Origin: Tannerella sp.
Lineage (GTDB): Bacteria; Bacteroidota; Bacteroidia; Bacteroidales; Tannerellaceae
DNA length: 7,932 nt
NCBI GenBank assembly: GCA_031277235.1
Contig: JAITMT010000054.1
Span: forward strand, 1 to 7,932
Direction of reading: 5' to 3'
A model generated the notes under the pieces. The model was not told the origin of the DNA and searched no databases. It saw nothing but the letters and a program-made list of their open reading frames with translations. Positions 1-6,623 of this stretch are shown in pieces; the stretch's first letter is position 1; each line of letters begins with the position of its first letter. The translations under genes were made by a program, and so were the position numbers.

Positions 1-402
1 CGCAAAAAACGCAAAATTACAGGGTTTTTAAATCAAATCGAAAAATCAAAGAACGCTTATTTCTATCTATATATCAGTAAATTATAATCAAATGTTAAAA
101 ATTAATGCAACGCCAATAAGATTGAAATATGAAAAACAGTGAATGCCGCACAGTGACAAAAAAATGCGAAAAGAAAAAAAATTTGAACGAATATTATAAA
201 AATTGTAAAGAAAGTTGTATTTTTGTCGCGAGTTTGTTAAAACTAATAAAATTTCAAGAGATAAGATGTATATAGGACGGACAAAACAATTAGAAAAAGG
301 CAATCAAACTCCACAGAGGAAATTGGTTGCGGGCTTCGATGAAAATTGAGATTTTGAATAAAGAGCTAGATATAACCAAACAGACTATAAGACAAAAATA
401 AT
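1..402. other. AT-rich leader upstream of dndC, no convincing gene
   Basis: No protein with recognisable features is encoded here on either strand. The first 87 bases are open in frame 1 and end in TAA at 85-87, so they could be the 28-codon tail of an upstream gene, but base composition alone could give such a frame. Two tiny reading frames precede dndC: 266-349 (27 codons) and 339-401 (20 codons, its TAA ending 1 base before the dndC ATG). The only match to the Bacteroidetes -7 consensus TAnnTTTG is TATTTTTG at 218-225, and no TTG lies at the usual distance upstream, so the promoter is unproven. The operon promoter most likely lies in this stretch because dndC is the first gene of the cluster and everything after it is tightly packed. 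Confidence 0.6.
136..156. repeat. Direct repeat ACAGTGA x2 (candidate operator half-sites)
   Basis: The heptamer ACAGTGA occurs at 136-142 and again at 150-156, separated by ATGCCGC, in otherwise A/T-dominated sequence. The start-to-start distance is 14 bases. It lies about 250 bases upstream of dndC and about 60 bases upstream of the weak -7-like box. Direct half-sites near a promoter can be regulator binding sites, but with only two copies of a 7-mer chance is possible, and no regulator gene is visible nearby. Confidence 0.25.
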
Positions 403-1749
403 ATGCCCAAACTTTCAATAAGAATATTATCAATAATAGACGAACTCATTGACCAATATTTGGAAAACGACCGCTACAATCGTCCTTGGATAATCGGTTT
501 TAGCGGTGGAAAAGACTCTACTGTTCTGCTTACATTGGTATGGTTGGCGCTTCTAAAAATTAGGAAAAACAAACCGAAAACTTTACTTAAACGACAGATT
601 TATGTAGTTTGCAATGACACTATGGTTGAAAATCCTGTGATTGAAGAATATGTGACAACAGTTTTACAAACCATTCAAAAAACCGCCAAAGAGCAGAGGC
701 TGCCCATAACCGTAAAAACCACAATCCCACAGGTAGAAGATACTTTTTGGTGCTGTGTGATTGGCAAAGGTTATCCTGTTCCAAATAATTCGTTCCGTTT
801 TTGCACCGAAAAAATGAAAATCAAACCAACCTCAACATTCATTACAAATCAGGTGGCAGCAGACGGAGAAGCAATTATTCTAATAGGAACGAGGCTTGCC
901 GAAAGTCAGCAGCGGGCAAAATCAATCAAAAAGCACGATATAAAAGGACATCGACTTTCAAAACACCCGATAAATCCAAACACTTATATTTATGCGCCGA
1001 TTAAAGAGTTGATGTTAGAGGAGGTTTGGTATATCATAAACGCCATTCCTACGCCGTGGGGTTTTGACAATCAAATTCTTTTCAAAATTTATATGGATGC
1101 TTTGGCAGACGATTACGAATGTCCGACCGTTGTAACAAACGATTCGCATCGCAGTTGTGGGCAAAGTCGCTTTGGTTGTTGGGTTTGCACTGTTGTGAAG
1201 GAAGATAAATCAATGTCCGCCCTTATCAAAAATGGTGTAGAATGGATGCAGCCTTTACTTGATTTCCGTAACAGATTGCTGGAAAATCGCAATATTTCGA
1301 AAAACCGCAGTGAAACCCGCCGCAACGGACAAGTTGCTGTTGATGAAACAGGGCATAATATGGGCAACTACACAATGGAATACCGCATACAACTTTTGCG
1401 GGAGCTGCTGACAATCCAAAGAGATACACAACAATACCGTTCAAGTATAGACTTGATTACAAGTCAAGAACTGATTGCAATACAAGTGATGTGGTATAGG
1501 GACGGAAATTTTTCAACAACCGTCAATGACATTTACAATACGGTTTACGGTTATGATTTGCAAAATGATAATATAAGTTTACAGGAACGACTTTTACTTG
1601 AAAAATCCTGTAATAATCCCGTTCATTATTCTTTGATACAGGAATTGCTTGCATTGCAGAAAAACAAAGCGCTGCTAATGAAAAAGTACGGACTTCAAAC
1701 CGATTTGGAAGCCCGATTGGATAGTTACGTAAAGAAGGTAGAATTATGA
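403..1749 (+). CDS. dndC: DNA phosphorothioation system sulfurtransferase DndC
   Basis: DndC belongs to the PAPS-reductase/ATP-pyrophosphatase (adenine nucleotide alpha hydrolase) family and acts with DndD and DndE to put sulfur into the DNA backbone. In the known model it activates the phosphate with ATP and carries sulfur from a cysteine desulfurase. The PP-loop SGGKDS is at residues 34-39 within IGFSGGKDSTVLL. FRFCTEKMKI (C134) is the typical family motif, and a later cysteine cluster (C240, C252, C259, C262, the last two in GCWVC) fits the iron-sulfur site known in DndC; the exact ligands are not assigned here. At 448 residues it is near family size. The ATG at 403 leaves a normal N-terminal helix before the PP-loop, has A-rich sequence but no Shine-Dalgarno upstream, and a stop (TAA 399-401) precedes it in its neighbour frame. 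CysH is excluded by the extended C-terminal half and by the dndD/dndE neighbours. The stop codon overlaps the dndD start (ATGA). Confidence 0.96.
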   Translation: MPKLSIRILSIIDELIDQYLENDRYNRPWIIGFSGGKDSTVLLTLVWLALLKIRKNKPKTLLKRQIYVVCNDTMVENPVIEEYVTTVLQTIQKTAKEQRLPITVKTTIPQVEDTFWCCVIGKGYPVPNNSFRFCTEKMKIKPTSTFITNQVAADGEAIILIGTRLAESQQRAKSIKKHDIKGHRLSKHPINPNTYIYAPIKELMLEEVWYIINAIPTPWGFDNQILFKIYMDALADDYECPTVVTNDSHRSCGQSRFGCWVCTVVKEDKSMSALIKNGVEWMQPLLDFRNRLLENRNISKNRSETRRNGQVAVDETGHNMGNYTMEYRIQLLRELLTIQRDTQQYRSSIDLITSQELIAIQVMWYRDGNFSTTVNDIYNTVYGYDLQNDNISLQERLLLEKSCNNPVHYSLIQELLALQKNKALLMKKYGLQTDLEARLDSYVKKVEL

Positions 1750-3863
1750 AAATCAAATGTATAGAACTAAATAACTATCGTCTTTACAAAGGTTTTAACA
1801 AAGTTGATTTCCCTAATGGAAACAACAAAAACCTTTATTTGATTTCAGGTGAAAATGGTTTTGGCAAAACCACTTTTCTGCACTCGCTTTTATGGTGTCT
1901 GTACGGTCGTTTGATGGCTGATATTGATGAAACATTCAGAAAAGAAATGTCAAACGGCGGTTACAATAATATAGTAATCAATAACTTAAATCATATTTGC
2001 AGGCAACAACTAAATTCCGAAGTTACTCAAGGGACATTGTCGCTTATAAAGAAACAGGGTTATTCCATTGATACTGAATTTGTAAAAGAATGGGCGCAAT
2101 ATACTGTTGCGTTGGAATTTACCGATGTGTTTATTCCGTCAATACCGTGCCAATCGTTAAAAATAACTCGTTCTTATGATATTCTATTGGACAAAGAAAA
2201 GGTTGATATTTTGATTGACGGTGTACCCAATGAATTGACTGTCGAAATCGGACACGAAGTGTTTATTAACGATTTTATTCTGAATAAAGACATTGCCCGT
2301 TTTTTCTTCTTCGATTCCGAGCGTATTGTTTCACTTGCAGAAACTAACACCATAAACGAAAAACGCAAACTTTGTTCTGCATACAACGAAGTATTAGGTG
2401 TGAAAAAATACGAAGACTTAAAGAAGAATCTTGAAAATCTGCGTTTGCGTTTTCGCCGTAAATCCACCGACATAGAAAACCGTAACCGCCTCAATGATTT
2501 ACTTATAAGACAAAAAGCACTCACAACCACATTTGCCGAACAGGAACAAGAAACCGCCTCGCTTGAAACTTGGTTGCTCTCTCTTAAAGAAAAAGACAAA
2601 GAGTTGCAAATGCAACTCATGCGGGAGGGCAACGGAATGACAATCGAAGAATTAAATCGCCAGCAAGATTTGCTGACTACCACTAAAAAACGTGATGAAG
2701 AATACAAGCAACGCTTGAAACTGTTTTTGGATTATGCACCTTTTGCCATTTCGGGTAAATTGCTACAGCAAACCAAAGCACAGTTAGAACACGATTTTAA
2801 TATACAGCAATCGCAAAGTAATGTTCGCAATCAGAACTATTTGCTTTTGAATATCAGAATCGAAATGCAGCAAGCATTTGAGGACATTACTGTTTCACAA
2901 TCCAACAAGAAACTGTTGATTGATTCTTTCGACAAAATTATTTCCAAATATCAAAACCACGCTACAGATGAAACGCCTTTGCTGAATATCAACAGAGAAG
3001 ATTTAGACGAATTTTTATCGGTTTATTCCAATATTACAAGCACTTACAGGGTAGAGTTTGAACACCTCACAGACGACTACCGTAAAAACAAGCAATTTAT
3101 GAATAATGCCGCCCGAAAAATTGCCAATATGCAAAGTAACGAAAGTGATACACTGATTAAAAATATCCGAAAGCAGAAAAATGAGATAGAAAGGCAAATT
3201 GCGGAATTGGAACAAAAAATTCGTCAGCAACACGAGCGTAAAGGAGAGGCAAATAAAGAACTTTCGGTAATCAACAGACAAGTTTCAGAATTGAGTAAGA
3301 AAGTAAGCATTAACGACAGCGATAGCAAAAAAGATAAAATCGCCGAACAACTTATTTCCGAACTCAATACATTTCTTGTTTCGTTGAAACAAGAGAAAAA
3401 ATCCTCACTCGAAAGGCGTATCAAAACCACGCTCAACTTGCTAATGCACAAAATTGACTTTATCGGTAGTGTTGATGTTGTGATTGATAATGATATTATT
3501 GACATTAACCTTTACGCAACAGACGGGACGTCTATCAAAATAGAATCGTTGTCAAAAGGTGAACAGCAACTTTACGCAACTTCGTTGCTAAAAGCACTTG
3601 TGGAAGAATCGGGCATACAGTTTCCTGTGTTTATTGACAGTCCTTTACAAAAGTTCGACAAGAGCCATTCCGACAAAATCATTACAGAGTTTTATCCGAC
3701 TGTTTCAGAACAAGTCGTATTGTTTCCTTTGTTGCACAAAGAATTGACTGAATCTGAATTGGAAACGATGAAACCGTTTGTACATTCCGCATATTTGCTG
3801 AAAAACAAAAACTTGTTTTCATACATTCAGCAGGTTGAACTTAACAATTTAATGAAGGAGTAA
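1746..3863 (+). CDS. dndD: DNA phosphorothioation ATPase DndD (SMC/Rad50-like)
   Basis: DndD is the ATPase of the phosphorothioation complex and is thought to power DNA remodelling or nicking during sulfur insertion. The N-terminal half of the split ATPase head carries Walker A GENGFGKTT at residues 35-43. A conserved-looking block FFFFDSERI lies at 186-194; many relatives have G where this protein has S191. A long charged, Gln/Glu/Lys-rich coiled-coil region runs from roughly residue 205 to 545. The C-terminal half carries the ABC signature SLSKGEQQ at 601-608 and Walker B VFIDSP with D631. There is no CxxC zinc hook in the middle, unlike true Rad50. At 705 aa it is of normal family length. 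Its ATG lies inside the dndC stop (ATGA), which implies translational coupling, and AAGAAGG at 1732-1738 is a plausible ribosome binding site. It ends 3 bases before dndE. Confidence 0.96.
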   Translation: MKIKCIELNNYRLYKGFNKVDFPNGNNKNLYLISGENGFGKTTFLHSLLWCLYGRLMADIDETFRKEMSNGGYNNIVINNLNHICRQQLNSEVTQGTLSLIKKQGYSIDTEFVKEWAQYTVALEFTDVFIPSIPCQSLKITRSYDILLDKEKVDILIDGVPNELTVEIGHEVFINDFILNKDIARFFFFDSERIVSLAETNTINEKRKLCSAYNEVLGVKKYEDLKKNLENLRLRFRRKSTDIENRNRLNDLLIRQKALTTTFAEQEQETASLETWLLSLKEKDKELQMQLMREGNGMTIEELNRQQDLLTTTKKRDEEYKQRLKLFLDYAPFAISGKLLQQTKAQLEHDFNIQQSQSNVRNQNYLLLNIRIEMQQAFEDITVSQSNKKLLIDSFDKIISKYQNHATDETPLLNINREDLDEFLSVYSNITSTYRVEFEHLTDDYRKNKQFMNNAARKIANMQSNESDTLIKNIRKQKNEIERQIAELEQKIRQQHERKGEANKELSVINRQVSELSKKVSINDSDSKKDKIAEQLISELNTFLVSLKQEKKSSLERRIKTTLNLLMHKIDFIGSVDVVIDNDIIDINLYATDGTSIKIESLSKGEQQLYATSLLKALVEESGIQFPVFIDSPLQKFDKSHSDKIITEFYPTVSEQVVLFPLLHKELTESELETMKPFVHSAYLLKNKNLFSYIQQVELNNLMKE
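3855..3860 (+). promoter_or_regulatory. Ribosome binding site of dndE
   Basis: AAGGAG lies 6 bases upstream of the ATG at 3867 and inside the last codons of dndD. It is the clearest Shine-Dalgarno-type sequence in the window and supports the chosen dndE start. The contrast with dndC, which has only A-rich sequence upstream, suggests dndE translation depends on local initiation next to the dndD stop. Confidence 0.6.
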
Positions 3864-3866
3864 GTT

Positions 3867-4262
3867 ATGTTTTCACAAATAAGAACAAGCAGCAAAAATC
3901 GCGAAATCGTAGTTGAATTGACTCACAAATTCAATCTCGGTGCTGAAAATATCATTGCCCGAATAGCCCTTGCTTATTCTTTGCAATCAGGCATAAAATT
4001 TTCTCCGCTTGATGTAAAAGATTCAGGCGGAAAAGAATACAGCAAAAATGTATTGTTTGGCAACTACTACCCGATTTATGAAGCATTGATTTGTACGCAT
4101 TATCAAATAAACAACAACGACAAAGATTTGCCTCGTTACTTTAAAATGCACCTTGATGACGGCTTACAACGCATTTATAATAATATACAAAATAACCCCA
4201 ACCTTGTGGGTTATGATTATTTATTTGACAAAATACAGGAAGGATTGAAAGGGATATGTTAA
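3867..4262 (+). CDS. dndE: DNA phosphorothioation protein DndE
   Basis: DndE is the small subunit of the modification complex. Characterised members form oligomers with a positively charged surface and bind nicked double-stranded DNA. This 131-residue protein has the family opening (MFSQIRTSSKNREIV, then a helix ending in LGAENIIARIALAYSL) followed by the KDSGGKEYSK segment around residues 51-60 and a mixed charged helical C-terminus. Size and position directly after dndD are both typical. The start at 3867 is backed by AAGGAG 6 bases upstream. Its last 7 bases overlap the next gene, so all genes of the cluster appear to be one transcript. Presence of dndE together with dndC and dndD marks this as the double-strand Dnd type rather than the SspABCD single-strand type. 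No sequence oddity is seen. Confidence 0.92.
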   Translation: MFSQIRTSSKNREIVVELTHKFNLGAENIIARIALAYSLQSGIKFSPLDVKDSGGKEYSKNVLFGNYYPIYEALICTHYQINNNDKDLPRYFKMHLDDGLQRIYNNIQNNPNLVGYDYLFDKIQEGLKGIC

Positions 4263-6622
4263 GGGAGGATTTGAAATATATTACAACAGAACATTTGCGA
4301 GATACGAATCAAATATCGGTTCGAACTGCGAATTGTTGTAAAAGTATAGGTTTGGATTCTCTTTATAAAATCATATTATATTTTGAAGGTAATGGCTCAT
4401 TTTTCAATAAAAAAATAAAAAAAGCAGGTCAAAAAACCTACGAAGAATTAGACAGGCTATGTGAGAAATACATTGCGAAAATAGAAATGTCAGTCGATAC
4501 GTTAGATGATATATCGGAAGAAGAAAGGTATAAAAAACAAATAAAGATTAAAGAATTGATAGAGAGTGATTTCATGATCACCACTAATAACCAAATTATT
4601 AATGCAAAAGATATTCTAAGTTATCTTATTATCAATCGAAGAAAATTTCCTATTGAAAAGCATAATAAGATTAAAGGATTGATAGAAAGTAGTTTTTTTA
4701 ATGTCATTGATAATCAACTTATTGATGCAAATGATTTATTAAACTATATTACTGACTATCAAAAATCATTTCTCAAAGAAAAATATAATGAATTCATTGT
4801 ATCATATTCTGCTCGTATCAAAAATAAGTTACAGACAATGGGTTTTGAAGAATTTGTTAATTCATATCTGCTTCAGAACGATAAAAAATTGTTGAAAATC
4901 AAAAATATTGGTAAAAAAAGTTTAGAGGAGGTAATTGAAATTAAAGACAAAATAAAAAATGAATTTTTACAATTAATCAGTTTGTCAGAAGAAAATAGAT
5001 TAAAGTTAGACTTGATTTATCAAAAAGACAAAACTTTTCAGAATGACTTTGTTGATGAATTTCACAAAATTCATAATCATTTACCCATGCTATGGGTTTT
5101 GGAACAAAAACTTAAAAAAGATGATTCAACTGAAAATATCGTTTTTATACATTCATTACCGATTTTTCAAAACCAACAACTTTTAACACGGCAAGAACTT
5201 GCTGTAAAATTTGATAAAACTTCAGAAAGAATCAGGCAAATTTTATCAAAACGATACAATAATAATGAAATCAATTTCGAAAAGATTATTGATATACGTA
5301 TAGCTGATTGGGCTTATGCTGAAGAACTGATTCAAAATACACATTTCGTCAGTCAAGTTCCCTATGACATACAGAATTATCTTATACAAGAACGATGTAC
5401 ATTTTCTGTCGAATTCGTTCTACAAATAATTGCGTACATTTTTCGAAATAAATTTACGCTTTATAGCGATTTTGGTACAAATAACAGAAGCAAATCGTGG
5501 AAATCTACATATTTGATTAAAAAAGAGTTCACGGATATTTTTGACTTTGAGAAAATGAAAGAAGAATTTTTCAATAAATTAGTTGATAGTACCACAGATT
5601 ATTTGTTAGACATCGACAATTATATAGCCAATTCTCAAAGTTGGAAACAGTTTGATTTTGGCAAAACAGGCGAAATTAAAAGTATTGTAAAAGATATTTT
5701 ATTACACGAATTTGGGTTGTATTCTGAAGATATTGAAGGTAATTCAATAATAATCCCAGCCAACAAAGAACGAAATCCATTCGATGTAATTCATGAAATA
5801 TTAAAAATAAATGGCGCGCCGATGCATCTTGCCGACATCTTTATAGAATTCAAAAAAAATATGCCCAAACATAAATACACTCAAGAAGATAATGCTGAGA
5901 GAATACGCCCATATTTACAAAAGCACAATGATATAACATTTAGAAAACGAAGTAGTATTTTTTTACTTAAAGAATGGAAACATATTCGTTCTGGTACTAT
6001 TCGAGATGTAATCAAAGAATTTTTATTGGCAAAAGATTTGCCACAAACAGTTGAAAATATTACGGAATACACATTACAATATTTCCCTGAAACAAACCAA
6101 ACAAATATTCATAGTACAATGTTTTCAGGCAAAAATTTTATACAATTCAAAAACGGTTTATTTGGTTTAACAAGGAAAGAGTATCCCTCTGAGTATGAAA
6201 TTATAGAAAAGAAAGCACAAAGAAAATCATTTGAACAACGATTAATGGATTTTGAAAAATATATCATTGAAAATGAGCATTTTCCGTTTTCTTCTTCTCA
6301 AAATAAAGAAGAAGTATCATTAGGTCAATGGTGGAACAGAGTTGTTAATGATAAACAGACAATCAGCCAAACGCAACAGGAAGAAGTTGAAAGGATTAAA
6401 ACAACCTATGCGAATTTTGAAATAGACTGGAACGCTTATGAATGGGCTTTGAATTGCAACAAATTCAAAATGTTCATACTTGAAAATAGACGTGTCCCGT
6501 CAGCAAGTGGCGATGAAAAGTTTCTTTATAATTGGTTGAAGCGGGCGAAAGACGATTTTTTTAATTATCGTTTGAGTGAGGAACAACGAAAAAAATATAT
6601 TGAACTTGCAAAAATGATATAA
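4256..6622 (+). CDS. Multidomain DNA-binding protein with alpha-CTD-like, sigma-r4-like HTH, HARE-HTH-like and helicase-associated-like modules
   Basis: No family name is recognised for the whole 788-residue protein; the parts are. Residues 8-73 resemble the RNA polymerase alpha C-terminal domain (ISVRTANCCKSIGLDSL, then a degenerate hairpin). Residues 97-178 are a tandem 41-residue repeat. Residues 185-235 are a second alpha-CTD-like unit with the classic LLKIKNIGKKSLEEV. Residues 308-332 (LLTRQELAVKFDKTSERIRQI) match sigma-70 region-4 helix-turn-helix proteins. Residues 340-505 are unassigned. Residues 508-575 (INGAPMHLADIFIEF onward) look like a HARE-HTH winged helix, with a possible second winged helix at 577-640. 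Residues 658-788 hold two helicase-associated-like repeats. No nuclease, ATPase, signal peptide or membrane segment is seen. It is not a sigma factor because region 2 is missing. The start overlaps dndE by 7 bases and the next gene follows after 1 base, so it is probably the DNA-reading partner of the downstream helicase. The first half is more AT-rich than its neighbours. Domain calls are by eye. Confidence 0.85.
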   Translation: MLREDLKYITTEHLRDTNQISVRTANCCKSIGLDSLYKIILYFEGNGSFFNKKIKKAGQKTYEELDRLCEKYIAKIEMSVDTLDDISEEERYKKQIKIKELIESDFMITTNNQIINAKDILSYLIINRRKFPIEKHNKIKGLIESSFFNVIDNQLIDANDLLNYITDYQKSFLKEKYNEFIVSYSARIKNKLQTMGFEEFVNSYLLQNDKKLLKIKNIGKKSLEEVIEIKDKIKNEFLQLISLSEENRLKLDLIYQKDKTFQNDFVDEFHKIHNHLPMLWVLEQKLKKDDSTENIVFIHSLPIFQNQQLLTRQELAVKFDKTSERIRQILSKRYNNNEINFEKIIDIRIADWAYAEELIQNTHFVSQVPYDIQNYLIQERCTFSVEFVLQIIAYIFRNKFTLYSDFGTNNRSKSWKSTYLIKKEFTDIFDFEKMKEEFFNKLVDSTTDYLLDIDNYIANSQSWKQFDFGKTGEIKSIVKDILLHEFGLYSEDIEGNSIIIPANKERNPFDVIHEILKINGAPMHLADIFIEFKKNMPKHKYTQEDNAERIRPYLQKHNDITFRKRSSIFLLKEWKHIRSGTIRDVIKEFLLAKDLPQTVENITEYTLQYFPETNQTNIHSTMFSGKNFIQFKNGLFGLTRKEYPSEYEIIEKKAQRKSFEQRLMDFEKYIIENEHFPFSSSQNKEEVSLGQWWNRVVNDKQTISQTQQEEVERIKTTYANFEIDWNAYEWALNCNKFKMFILENRRVPSASGDEKFLYNWLKRAKDDFFNYRLSEEQRKKYIELAKMI
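4544..4789 (+). repeat. Tandem 123-base (41-residue) coding repeat, two copies
   Basis: Copy 1 is 4544-4666 (residues 97-137) and copy 2 is 4667-4789 (residues 138-178), in frame and without a gap. By eye 19 of 41 residues are identical, including the opening KIK-LIES, NQ-I-A-D in the middle, and EK-N at the end. The nucleotide copies are also visibly related (ATTGATAGAGAGT against ATTGATAGAAAGT), which indicates an internal duplication that has since diverged. It sits between the two alpha-CTD-like units. Its function is unknown; a spacer or a protein- or DNA-contact module are both possible. Confidence 0.85.
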
Positions 6623-6623
6623 T

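Noticed and set aside
218..225. TATTTTTG as the -7 element of a Bacteroidetes promoter
   Set aside because: It fits TAnnTTTG, but the nearest TTG upstream (203-205) is only 12 bases away and none lies at about 19-21 bases, so it is not called as a promoter.
88..303. 71-aa reading frame on the - strand upstream of dndC
   Set aside because: It is made only of residues expected from the complement of A-rich DNA (Phe, Ile, Leu, Ser, Tyr), has no family resemblance and no ribosome binding site.
266..401. Two short + strand frames (266-349 and 339-401) that might be leader peptides
   Set aside because: They are 27 and 20 codons with no Shine-Dalgarno or attenuator-like hairpin, and such frames are expected by chance. 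Mentioned in the leader entry only.
403..1749. dndC as sulfate-assimilation CysH or as SspD
   Set aside because: The cysteine pattern, length and adjacent dndD and dndE fit DndC. SspD would sit with sspB and sspC, and no such genes are present.
1113..1756. Several - strand frames of 72-84 aa opposite the 3' half of dndC
   Set aside because: All lie opposite conserved dndC coding sequence, including the cysteine cluster, and none has a recognisable feature.
2174..2707. 177-aa frame on the - strand
   Set aside because: It is antisense to the dndD coiled-coil region, is rich in Ser/Arg/Phe as expected for a shadow, and shows no motif; dndD is clearly the real gene.
4256..6622. The 788-aa protein as a sigma factor or a real RNA polymerase subunit
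   Set aside because: Only a region-4-like HTH is present, with no region 2 for core and -10 binding. The alpha-CTD-like parts lack the alpha N-terminal assembly domain.
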